From Selenomonadaceae bacterium (GTDB lineage Bacteria > Bacillota > Negativicutes > Selenomonadales > Selenomonadaceae), in contig JAFWWC010000007.1 in the NCBI GenBank assembly GCA_017518105.1, positions 104,555 through 168,554 on the forward strand: a stretch of DNA of 64,000 nt. Reading direction: 5' to 3'. The stretch's first letter is position 1. Each line of letters starts with the position of its first letter. A model generated the notes under the pieces. The model was given only the letters and a program-made list of their open reading frames with translations. It ran no database searches and was not told the origin of the DNA. Both the position numbers and the translations under genes were made by a program. Shown here one piece after another: positions 44,330 to 53,677 of this stretch.

Positions 44330-47228
44330 TTAAGTGTCGCTTTTGTGCGGTTGCCATTCAACTTGGATTTTAATCTCCTCGTTCGCTTTTGCTTCAACAA
44401 TACATGCGTAGGGTTTATCGCACCAAGAAGAGATGCGGGTGTTAAAAATGTTTTTTCCGTTCACAGTAAGTTTGGTGTAGTCAATCCAATAGGGAATTCG
44501 TTTGGCAATGCCATTAGCCCAATCTTCGGAGTTGCGAACGTCCATGCCTCTGAGATTTAAGTTAATTTTTCCGTTTGCAGTGGCTTTAGCAACAAACATC
44601 AGCTCTCCGTCTGAAGACTGGACTATATAGCCAATGCCATTACGCTGAAACCAGTTAGGCTTTGATACGCTTGCTTTGTCGTCAGAGGTAGAAAGGATTT
44701 GGAAATCGCCCGTAGTGCTCATAAATTTAGCGTCTATCCTAGCGGTGGTAAAAGGATTGAACTTACGAGAAGTAGAGCTTTCAATCTTAGGCGGCTGAAG
44801 AATTATGACTTTTTGTTCAGGCGCAGTGACTTTGGGCGTCTCGACTTTTGGTTCAGGTTTAGGCGGCGGAGCAATTTCGATTGTGTCAGCTCTGTATGGT
44901 TGCCACTCGATATGGATTTTAATTTCCTCATTGGCTTTTACTCCCACCATGTCATAAACGTAAGGCTTATCGTGCCAAGTGGGCGTGGGCGTGTTGAATA
45001 TCGTCTTTCCGTTTATCACGAGCTTAGTAAAGTCAATCCAATACGGTATTAAGCCAGCATGATTTTTATTTGCAACATAATCTCCTCCAAGACGTAGTTG
45101 CACATTTCCTTCCGTTATAGTTTTGGCGACGATATCCAAATCTCCCGTATAGGAATTAATTACGTGACAGGTACCTTCTCTTTGCCACCAGTCAGGTTTG
45201 CTTAACTCGGCTTTGTCATCTGAAACGGAGAGGAGTTGAATCGTTTCCCTGTCCATTTTTTTATCAATGAGGACAAATATTCTGGCGGTGTAATAGAGAC
45301 GGAACTTATTAAATATCTTGCTGTAATAATCTTTACTTTTACCTTTATTTTTATCCTCTTTTTCAATAAAGCTAAAGAGAAACGGTAATATCGCCGCCAA
45401 ATCACCAGAGGTTTTGAATAATTCTCTATGTAAAAACTTATAAACTTCCTCGCTGTCAAGTTCTTTTCTGGCACTGTAGGTTTGGTTAAGAGTCCACCCA
45501 AAAGTTTTACGGGCTGCCTCTAAACAATAAAGGGGATTTTCTGCCAAGACTTCGTGTTCCTTTTCCAATTCATACAAACTCTTAGCGAACTTTACGAAAG
45601 AAGAAAACCAATGCCGACACTGTTCTTGCGGTGGTCTAGTCCGTCGAGACATAGCATGGTCATTAAAAGTCCTATAGAAGTAAAGTGGAGTTGAGATTCG
45701 CAGAAATCTTCTTGCGTGGCAATACATATCGATAACCCCTGCAAAATCTCCCGCTAGCGGCAAATAAAAAAAGAAAATTTTGTTTCTGAGCATGAAGTCG
45801 CGCCGAACAAATTTTGTCCAAGCAGCATGAAAATTTCCTTCGCGGGGTTCAAGAAGGAGCCGACTAAGATTAGTACTTGGATCATCTATAACTAAATCTG
45901 TATTAACCCAATTCATTTTCTGACTCGTGCCATCTTTATAAAGAAAAATATTATTCGGTGCATTCCAATAATAGCATGAACTGGTATAAACGACATCGAC
46001 CTCATAAAGGATTGCTGCCTTATACAAAGTCTCAAGTGCAGTACCCAAAATCATGTCATCGCTATCGATAAATTGAATGTACTCGCCACGCGCCAACATC
46101 AATCCAATATTTCGCGGAGGACAATCACTGCCCGAATTCTTTTCCGTACTGGCAAGCTTGAGCCGCCCATTAAATTTCGGCATGTAACTTTCTACGACTT
46201 CAACGGAATTATCCGTCGAGCAGTCATCTACCACGATTACTTCAAAGTCTTGAAACGTCTGAATTAAAAGGCTGTCGAGGCAATCACTGATACGTTTTTC
46301 CTCGTTGTACATTGGAATGACTACAGAAACGGCAGGGATTTTTCGATAAGGAAGGCTGGTTCCAGACAAGGATTTTTCTGTATCAGCGTCAACCCATGGC
46401 GTCTTTAAGAAATACTTCATGAACAGCTGATTATAAGGATCATTCGTGTCCATAATAAAACTATATTTCATGTCCACGTAATGGTAAATCTTTTTGTTGA
46501 TAGACTGTTCGTTATCACGACGGGCAATTCCAACAAAGCGATTAAACTTTACAGGCAATTTTAGATACGAGGTGGAGAAACAATAATTTAAAATATCCTG
46601 ATCAAAGTATGGAAACTGTGGATGTTCAATAATGAATTTTATTCCCTTTAAAATTGTATCTTCTTCTTTATGCAAAGCTTTTAAATTCATTAACAGAATT
46701 CCGGCATTGAAATAATTTTCTTCTTCCACTACATCATAACTAACTAAAGGACATTCTTTTTTTAATGGTACGCCAATATCAACCTCTGGAATAGCTCCAA
46801 GAGGTTTATCGCCCAATTCAACCTGCCAAAACTCCGCAATGTCGAGATTAACGATAATATCCGAGTCCAGATAGATTGCTTTTTCTATCTTCTGCGGGAG
46901 AAGAAGATGCGGGATAAAAAATCGATAGAACGTTGCGATACTGACGTGAGCTTCATTAACTTTTGGAAAGCATTCTTCTATTTTCTCGAGCCTATCGGCG
47001 CACAGCTCTTCCACGTTATAAAACTTCAGCTGTTGCCTGTAGCGTTCGGCGATTTGAATGAACTTATCGCGGTTGTCGTCCGTCAATGTATTGTCGTGCA
47101 AAAGATGAACAGTGATTGACGGTAGGTGGGGGGGGGGTATGGTTCTCAAAGAGCGAGAGCATTGCCGTGCCCGTGAACTTTGAATAATGCCCCGCTTTGT
47201 CGTACAAGGCAAAACAAACATGAATCAT
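44330..47228 (-). pseudogene. GT8-GT2 glycosyltransferase with tandem C-terminal modules, phase-OFF
   Basis: A paralogue of the gene at 47273-50563. The natural start is ATG 47228 (MIHVCFALYDKAGHYSKFTG), behind AAGGAGTG. A C10 run at 47128-47137 puts it out of frame after about 30 codons; the paralogue has C9 at the same codons and is in frame. Past the tract the frame is open to the end. It encodes a GT8 domain (KAIYLDSDIIVNLDIAEFW), a GT2 domain (VSVVIPMYNEEKRISDCLDS, FIDSDDMILG), and two C-terminal modules of about 160 residues with the IPYWIDYTKL core. It is best read as an intact contingency gene currently OFF, not a decayed one. Confidence 0.85.
47128..47137 (+). repeat. G10 homopolymer in a glycosyltransferase gene
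   Basis: Coding-strand C10 encodes part of the HTPP segment. Lengths divisible by three (9 or 12) restore the frame; 10 gives a stop about 20 codons later. Confidence 0.92.
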
Positions 47229-47272
47229 AAAAATCACTCCTTATATTATCAATGTCAGGAAAGAACCTTAAA

Positions 47273-50200
47273 TTAGGTATCGCTCCGGTGCGGGAGCCAC
47301 TCGACATGAATTTTGATTTCCTCATGAGCTTTGGCGTCTATGGTGTATGTATAAGAGTCATGGAGCCAAGTGGGAGTTAACTTGTCGATTATCGGCTCAT
47401 CGTTTACTATCAGCTTGGTGTAGTCAATCCAATAGGGAATGCGTTTGTCTTGGGGGTCGCGGACATCAAGACCCCTAAGCTTTAACTGAATTTTTCCATC
47501 TGCTGTAGCCTCGGCGATGAAGTCCAATTTCCCCGCATAAGATTCAAGCTGATAACCGACTCCGCCTCTTTGCAACCATCTGGGCTTTTCTATCGTAGCT
47601 TTGTCGTCGGAGACGGAGACAATTTGGAAATCGCCTTCCTTAGACATCAACTTAGTATCGATTCTGGCAGTGATAAATGGCTTGAAACTGTCGGGAATTA
47701 AATTTTCTACCTTAACGGGTGGCGGAGTCTCTGCTTTTAATTCGATTGTGTCCGCTCTATGCGGGAGCCATTCGACATGAATTTTGATTTTCTCGTCCGC
47801 TTTTACGTTCATTTTATAGTTGTAAGGCTTATTGTGCCAGGTGGACGTGGGCTTATCGAATATCGTTTCTTCATTGACTGTCAGCTTTGTGTAGTCTATC
47901 CAATAGGGAATGTGTTTGGAATCGTCTTCGGGGTCGCGGACATCAAGACCCCTAAGCTTTAACTGAATTTTTCCATCTGCTGTAGCCTCGGCGATGAAGT
48001 CCAATTTCCCCGCATAAGATTCAAGCTGATAACCGACTCCGCCTCTTTGCAACCATCTGGGCTTTTGTATGCTTGCTTCGTCGTCGGAGACGGAGACAAT
48101 TTGGAAATCGCCTTCCTTAGACATCAACTTAGTATCGATTCTGGCAGTGATAAATGGCTTGAAACTGTCGGGGATTAAATTTTCTACCTTAACGGGTGGC
48201 GGAGTCTCTGCTTTTAATTCGATTGTGTCCGCTCTATGCGGGAGCCACTCGACATGGATTTTGATTTCCTCGTCCGCTTTTACGTTCATTTTATAGTTGT
48301 AAGGCTTATCGTGCCAAACGGGCTTAAGCGTATCGAATATCGTTTCTTCATTTACAGTCAGCTTGGTGTAGTCAATCCAATAGGGAATGCGTTTGGCGTT
48401 GTCTTCGGAGCTACGTATATCCACGCCTTTTAGCCCAAACTCGATTTTTCCATCTACAACAGGATTGACGACGATTTCCAATTCTCCGACACAAGATTGA
48501 ATCATATAACCGACGCCGCTTTTTTGTAACCATCTTGGCTTTTGTACTTTTGCTTTTTTATCGGATATGGAAAGTATTTGGAAATCAACCTTCGTTGATA
48601 ATGACTTAATATCGATTCGCGCCGTGAAGTAGCTTTGGAATCTATTAGCTATTTCGGAATAGTATTCGTTAGTTTTTATCTCGCCATCAATAAAACTGAA
48701 AAGAAATGACAACGACAACGCTGATAAATCGGAAATTTTTTTGGTAAATTCGCTATGTAAAACCTTGAAAAACTCGGTGCTATCGATTTCTTTTCTAGCC
48801 TCTTCGGTTCGATTAAGATACCACATAAACCTTTGTCTTAACGCTATTAAGCCATAAATAGGATTTTCCTTCAAAACTTCACTTTTTCTTTCCACCTCTA
48901 AAAAACTTCTGGTGAAATTCTCGAAGTCCGAAAACCAATAAAGGCATTGTTCTTGCGGTTTCTTAAGTTGCCGTGTAATAGAATTATTGTATCGTCTATA
49001 GAAGTAAAGCGGCGTTGAAATTCTCAAAAACCGCCTCGCGTGACAATAGACACCGACAACCCAAATAAAGTCTCCCCCGTGCGATATATTCGGGAAGAAA
49101 ATTTTGTTCTCAAGTAAGAACTTTCTTCGACAAAATCTTGTCCATGGAGTATGAAACTCCCCGCCTTGGTTTTCAGGTAATAACCGACTAAGATTTTTAT
49201 TTAGGTCGTTAATAATCAACTCTGTATTGATGTTAGCATTAATACCACCTTTTCTAACATAGACGTCATCCGGTGCTGTCAAGTTATAATGTGCACTGGT
49301 GTAAACCACGTCAGCATTATAGAGAATTGCCGCCGTATAAAAGGTCTCAAGCGCAGTACTCAAAATCATGTCATCAGCATCTAAGAAGTATACATACTCA
49401 CCGCGAGTAAGTTTCAAACCGATATTGCGCGGAATATATCCTCCTCCTCCCGAATTCTTTTTTGTCTTAGTCAGTTTGAGCCTTCCGCCAAATTTCGGCA
49501 GATAACGCTTGACTATAGCAACAGAATTATCGGTAGAACAATCATCGACGACTATAACCTCAAAAGCTTGAAATGTTTGGATTAAGAGACTGTCTAGGCA
49601 CTCGCCAATGTACTCTTGCATGTTATACAGCGGAATAACTACCGAAATGGGATAGCTTTTTCGAGAAGGATGTCCTCCAGACAAGGCAACTGCTGTGTCA
49701 GCGTCAACCCAAGGCGTTTTGGTGAAGTAATTCATGAACGTCTGATTAAACGGATCCCTACTATTCATAATAAAGCTAAGTCTGCTTGCCGCGAAATGGT
49801 AAATCTTTTTATCGATAAGGAGTTCGTTTTCACGCCGGGCATTTAAAACAAAGCGATTGAACTTCGTTGGCAATTTAAGGTACGAGGTCGAGAAACAGTA
49901 ATTCAAAATGTCTTGGTCGAGAAATTCAAACTGCGGATGCTCGCTGATAAATTTTATTCCTTCCAATAAGTTAGCTTCTTCCTCACGCAGAACTTTCAAA
50001 TTCATCAGCAGAACACCAGAATTAAGATAGTCCTCTGGATTTACAACGCCTTCGCTTAAAATGGCGATATATCCTTTTTTGGTTTTAATGCCAACGTCTT
50101 TATTGCTGAATTGATTGATTTCGGGAATTGCGCCAAAAGGTTTATCGTCCAGTTCAATTTGCCATAGCTCTGCAATGTCGAGATTTACGACTATATCCGA

Positions 50201-50563
50201 GTCAAGATAGATTGCCTTTTCTATACCCTGCGGGAGAAGAAGTTCCGGAATAAAAAATCGATAGAACATCGCGATACTGTGGCGGTCGGCATAAACATCT
50301 GGAAAGTATAAAATCATTTGCTCGAATCTATCTGTACAAAGTTCCTCGACGTTATAAAACTTCAGTTGTTGCCCGTAGCGTTCGGCGATTTGAATGAGCT
50401 TATCGCGATTGTCTTGAGTCAAGGTATTGTCGTGCAAAAGATGAACAGTGATTGACGGCAGGTGGGGGGGGGTATGGTTCTCAAAGAGCGAGAGCATTGC
50501 CGTGCCTGTGAACTTTGAATAATGCCTTGCTGGGTCGTAAAGAGAAAAACATACATGGATCAT
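47273..50563 (-). CDS. GT8-GT2 glycosyltransferase with three tandem C-terminal modules, phase-ON
   Basis: A 1096-residue protein. Residues 1-290 form a GT8 domain (IHVCFSLYDPARHYSKFTG, DSD metal motif in KAIYLDSDIVVNLDIAELW). Residues about 300-600 contain a GT2 domain (ISVVIPLYNMQEYIGECLDS, VVDDCSTDNSV, FLDADDMILS) and a helical tail. From about 640 three modules of about 159 residues repeat, each with FTARID, DFQI(L/V)S, KPRWLQ, IPYWIDYTKL and KIHVEWLPHR. The modules look like carbohydrate-binding or structural beta domains. The C9 tract at codons 31-34 keeps the frame open. It probably extends a surface glycan; sugars are unknown. Confidence 0.88.
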   Translation of the reverse strand: MIHVCFSLYDPARHYSKFTGTAMLSLFENHTPPHLPSITVHLLHDNTLTQDNRDKLIQIAERYGQQLKFYNVEELCTDRFEQMILYFPDVYADRHSIAMFYRFFIPELLLPQGIEKAIYLDSDIVVNLDIAELWQIELDDKPFGAIPEINQFSNKDVGIKTKKGYIAILSEGVVNPEDYLNSGVLLMNLKVLREEEANLLEGIKFISEHPQFEFLDQDILNYCFSTSYLKLPTKFNRFVLNARRENELLIDKKIYHFAASRLSFIMNSRDPFNQTFMNYFTKTPWVDADTAVALSGGHPSRKSYPISVVIPLYNMQEYIGECLDSLLIQTFQAFEVIVVDDCSTDNSVAIVKRYLPKFGGRLKLTKTKKNSGGGGYIPRNIGLKLTRGEYVYFLDADDMILSTALETFYTAAILYNADVVYTSAHYNLTAPDDVYVRKGGINANINTELIINDLNKNLSRLLPENQGGEFHTPWTRFCRRKFLLENKIFFPNISHGGDFIWVVGVYCHARRFLRISTPLYFYRRYNNSITRQLKKPQEQCLYWFSDFENFTRSFLEVERKSEVLKENPIYGLIALRQRFMWYLNRTEEARKEIDSTEFFKVLHSEFTKKISDLSALSLSFLFSFIDGEIKTNEYYSEIANRFQSYFTARIDIKSLSTKVDFQILSISDKKAKVQKPRWLQKSGVGYMIQSCVGELEIVVNPVVDGKIEFGLKGVDIRSSEDNAKRIPYWIDYTKLTVNEETIFDTLKPVWHDKPYNYKMNVKADEEIKIHVEWLPHRADTIELKAETPPPVKVENLIPDSFKPFITARIDTKLMSKEGDFQIVSVSDDEASIQKPRWLQRGGVGYQLESYAGKLDFIAEATADGKIQLKLRGLDVRDPEDDSKHIPYWIDYTKLTVNEETIFDKPTSTWHNKPYNYKMNVKADEKIKIHVEWLPHRADTIELKAETPPPVKVENLIPDSFKPFITARIDTKLMSKEGDFQIVSVSDDKATIEKPRWLQRGGVGYQLESYAGKLDFIAEATADGKIQLKLRGLDVRDPQDKRIPYWIDYTKLIVNDEPIIDKLTPTWLHDSYTYTIDAKAHEEIKIHVEWLPHRSDT
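47454..48640 (-). repeat. Tandem coding repeats of 477 bp period
   Basis: The segment beginning GGGTCGCGGACATCAAG at 47454 recurs at 47931, an offset of 477 bases (159 codons). About 340 bases are nearly identical between the two. A third, more diverged unit occupies about 48250-48640. Near-identity implies recent duplication or gene conversion and offers a route for module-number change by recombination. Confidence 0.88.
50464..50472 (+). repeat. G9 homopolymer in a glycosyltransferase gene
   Basis: Coding-strand C9 within HTPPH near residues 31-34. Nine keeps the frame; any change not divisible by three would truncate the product after roughly 50 residues. Confidence 0.92.
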
Positions 50564-50609
50564 AGAATCACTTCCTACTTTATGTACTTGTGCTAACTTG
50601 GCACTGTCA

Positions 50610-51806
50610 TTAAGGTCTTGCTTTCCAATGCATTTCTATTAGGTTTAGGAAATTCCTGCCGTGCGTCTCGAAGCTGACGTTAAAAATTTCGGCAAGGGTC
50701 GCGGCGATGTCTGCAAAAGTCGATAGCGTGCCGAGATTGACGCCCGCTTTAATTCGTGCGCCGTGAATAATCAGCGGGACGTTCTCGCGGGTGTGGTCGG
50801 TACCTTTGGCGGCGGGGTCGCAACCGTGGTCGGCGGTTATCATCAACAAATCGTCCGCCCGCATCCGCCTTAAAAATTCGCCAAGCTCCGCGTCAAAGGT
50901 CGTCATGGCTTGCGCGTAGCCGTCAACGTCGCGGCGGTGTCCGAACTTCATATCAAAATCAACCAGGTTCACGAAGCACAGCCCTCTAAAGTCCTCGTCC
51001 ATAAGCCGTAAAATTTTGTTCATGCCGTCCGAGTTATCGACGTTGACGCCCAGCGAACGACTTATCCCTTGCCCCGCGAATATGTCTTGAATCTTGCCGA
51101 CGCCAATCGTCGCGAAGCCTTTCTTCTGCAAAGCATCAAGGACAGTATCGGCGGGCGGCGTCAAAGAAAAATCATGGCGGAGGGGCGTGCGTTCATAGTT
51201 TGGAAATTCTCCGACGAACGGACGAGCGATAATCCTTCCGACACCGTGGACGCCCTGCATAATCTTCCGCGCCGTCCGGCAGAAGTTGTACAGCTCCTCG
51301 ACGGGGATAATCTTTTCGTGCGCGGCAATCTGCAAGACGCTATCCGCCGACGTGTAGACGATTAAAGCTCCCGTCGCCTCGTGCTCGCGTCCGAAGTCAT
51401 GAATAACTTGCGTCCCCGAATAGGGCTTGTTGCATAGAATCTTCCGCCCGAAACTTTTTTCAAGCTCGGCAATCACGTCCGGCGGGAAGCCTTCGGGGTA
51501 AGTCGGCAAGGGGCGTTCAGAAATGATGCCGGCAATTTCCCAGTGACCAATCGTGGTATCCTTGCCCACCGACGCCTCACGAACTCTGGCGAACGACCCG
51601 CAAGGATTTTCTTCACGCCGTCCAAAGTCTATGCCGTCGATATTGAACAAACCGAGCCGAGCTAAATTGGGCGTGCGAAACTTCTTCGACGCGGCGATTG
51701 ACTTCAAAGTATTTGGGTTGTCGTCGCCGAAAGCTTTTGCGTCCGACGCCCCGCCAATGCCTACGCTATCCAAAACGATTAAGAACACGCGATTAATTTT
51801 CTCCAC
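50610..51806 (-). CDS. deoB: Phosphopentomutase
   Basis: Interconverts (deoxy)ribose 1- and 5-phosphates in nucleoside catabolism; 398 residues. Alkaline-phosphatase-superfamily metal motifs are visible: FLIVLDSVGIGGASDA at the N-terminus, SVGKDTTIGHWEIAG with the phosphorylated threonine, VNLVDFDMKFGHRRD and ITADHGCDP. The GTG start at 51806 has a GGAGG site. It sits between the GGDEF pair and the glycosyltransferases on the same strand, so may share transcripts with them. Confidence 0.95.
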   Translation of the reverse strand: MEKINRVFLIVLDSVGIGGASDAKAFGDDNPNTLKSIAASKKFRTPNLARLGLFNIDGIDFGRREENPCGSFARVREASVGKDTTIGHWEIAGIISERPLPTYPEGFPPDVIAELEKSFGRKILCNKPYSGTQVIHDFGREHEATGALIVYTSADSVLQIAAHEKIIPVEELYNFCRTARKIMQGVHGVGRIIARPFVGEFPNYERTPLRHDFSLTPPADTVLDALQKKGFATIGVGKIQDIFAGQGISRSLGVNVDNSDGMNKILRLMDEDFRGLCFVNLVDFDMKFGHRRDVDGYAQAMTTFDAELGEFLRRMRADDLLMITADHGCDPAAKGTDHTRENVPLIIHGARIKAGVNLGTLSTFADIAATLAEIFNVSFETHGRNFLNLIEMHWKARP

Positions 51807-51825
51807 TGTGAATCCTCCCTTTGCT

Positions 51826-53676
51826 TTAGTCAGTGCGTGCCGCCTTCATAGCCAACTTGTTAGCGTACATTTCCTTATCCGCCCGTTTGAAGACTTCGTC
51901 CGCCATCTTATCGTTTGCTGTGTAGAAGGCAAGACCGACCGCCGCCGAAACTTTTTCCCACGGCTCAAGCGACTTGTTAGCATTTTTACGAGCCATCTCC
52001 GCATTGAACTGCTTGACGAAGTACTTGCTCAACGAAACTTTATCGCCCTCAAGAACCACGACGAATTCATCGCCGCCAATCCGATAAACATTCTCCTCGC
52101 CGAAGACCGAACAGATTAGCTTGCTCGCGTTCAAAAGGTAAGTGTTGCCTTTCTCGTGCCCGTAAGTATCGTTGACTTTCTTTAAGTAGTTCACGTCGAC
52201 CATAGCAATACAGAACTTCGCAACGCCCGCAGAAATTTTTTCGTCAAGCAGAGCCGTCGCCTCGTCATAGGCGGCTTTATTCTTTATGCCCGTCAACGAA
52301 TCCTTATGCGCTAGTTCGTCCATCTCAGCGACTTGCCGTTTTGCCCGCCGCAACCTCTCGAAGTAGTCCTTAGCGTTCTGCGTCGTCTTCAACAGCGCGT
52401 GATATAAATTTTCTATCTCGTCGCCCGTGTGAATCTTGAGCCGCTTTATCTGTTCGACGTTATTGGCGCAGTACTCGGAGTTGTCGTAAGCAAAGTTGTT
52501 CGCGCAATAAGCCATGGTGTTGACTGGCAAGACGATATTATTTTCCACGAACCGCAAGCCGATTACGAAGACGAACACGAAGCACCCCGAAAACAACGCG
52601 AGCACCTTAGCAGTAAACGCCCTGCCGTAGTCGGAGATTAAGTCCAAAGTCAGTTCAATCACGACGTAGCATTGAGCCTTTCCCGCCGCGTCATAAACTG
52701 GTTTGCAAAGCGTCAAGAGGTCGTCGGCGATTATCGGCGGAATCGGTCTGCCTGCGATCAGGTCGTCGAGGTGCTCCAAAATTTTTTCGTTGGAAGAGTT
52801 CCCGTCGCTGTTGAAGATGACTTGCGAACCCGTCGCAGAAAATTTTTCCACGCGAAGATTTCTAACGTCGGGATTGCTATTCCTTATGCTAAGAAGATTT
52901 TCTTCAAGGTAAGCGGGACTCTGCGCGGCGGCAAGCTGGCTGGCGGCAATGGTCGCTAAGCCGTCGGCAATCTTCACCTGCACGCCAACGCACGCTTGCT
53001 CGAAAATCCTGTAGCTGATTGACGCAATCGACGCCGCAATAAAAAGCGAACTCAACATCAAGATTAGAAGAATCTTCACGCGGAGCGACGACTTTGGACA
53101 CTTTCGGGCATAAACTGCGCTCTTCATCTCGGCGGTTAGTGGTGCCTGTCTTTGACCTAAGCCGCTAAAAATATCTTTCACACGTGGCGGAAGGAACTTC
53201 AACAGCACGAACGCCGCTAAGACGACTAAGCCCTTGTCGAGAAGCTCCCGCAGGAAAATCGCCGTGAAGTTCATTTGGATTTCGCTTAGGGCTTGGACGA
53301 CGCCATTGCAAAATAAAAACTTCCCGATGAACTCGCTTAGGGTCGTCGCTATCAGAGCTAACGGGGGTATCGTCAAGAGTGTCTTTGGCAAAGTTTGGAA
53401 GTAGCCGCGCCGGGCAAGGAACGTCGTACAAATCGCGGCGAAGATGCTAACCGAGCAATAATACATCTCGCTTTCGTCAATAAATGAAGTTAGGAAATGC
53501 GTAGCGAACCCGACGACAATACCAGGCACGTAGCCGCTCATCATTGCGATTAAAACCGTGCCGCCCGTGTCCAAATACAGCGGCAAGCCCAAAGTCCTCA
53601 CGACGAACCAGCCGCATAAGTTCAAACCGACAGCCCCGACGCATATCACAATCGGGGACGGCAAATTATTCTTCAT
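51826..53676 (-). CDS. Membrane-bound diguanylate cyclase (GGDEF), copy 1
   Basis: A 616-residue protein that should make c-di-GMP. The N-terminal half has about five membrane helices resembling an integral sensor (VVRTLGLPLYLDTGGTVLIA), then a further helix pair flanking an extracytoplasmic sensor-like region (about 220-335), a HAMP-like segment, and a GGDEF domain from about 455 with KDSLTGIKNKAAYDEA and the intact signature RIGGDEFVVVLEGD. No EAL or HD-GYP domain is present. It starts one base after the stop of its paralogue. Confidence 0.92.
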   Translation of the reverse strand: MKNNLPSPIVICVGAVGLNLCGWFVVRTLGLPLYLDTGGTVLIAMMSGYVPGIVVGFATHFLTSFIDESEMYYCSVSIFAAICTTFLARRGYFQTLPKTLLTIPPLALIATTLSEFIGKFLFCNGVVQALSEIQMNFTAIFLRELLDKGLVVLAAFVLLKFLPPRVKDIFSGLGQRQAPLTAEMKSAVYARKCPKSSLRVKILLILMLSSLFIAASIASISYRIFEQACVGVQVKIADGLATIAASQLAAAQSPAYLEENLLSIRNSNPDVRNLRVEKFSATGSQVIFNSDGNSSNEKILEHLDDLIAGRPIPPIIADDLLTLCKPVYDAAGKAQCYVVIELTLDLISDYGRAFTAKVLALFSGCFVFVFVIGLRFVENNIVLPVNTMAYCANNFAYDNSEYCANNVEQIKRLKIHTGDEIENLYHALLKTTQNAKDYFERLRRAKRQVAEMDELAHKDSLTGIKNKAAYDEATALLDEKISAGVAKFCIAMVDVNYLKKVNDTYGHEKGNTYLLNASKLICSVFGEENVYRIGGDEFVVVLEGDKVSLSKYFVKQFNAEMARKNANKSLEPWEKVSAAVGLAFYTANDKMADEVFKRADKEMYANKLAMKAARTD

Positions 53677-53677
53677 G

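Noticed and set aside
47128..47221. Start of the OFF glycosyltransferase at 47221 (MFVLPCTTKRG)
   Set aside because: This frame yields a 30-residue leader unrelated to the paralogue. The natural frame from 47228 encodes the matching MIHVCFALYDKAGHYSKF segment, so the short leader is a frameshift artefact.
47454..48640. CRISPR-like or satellite array
   Set aside because: The repeats are in-frame protein modules of 159 codons, not short spaced repeats.
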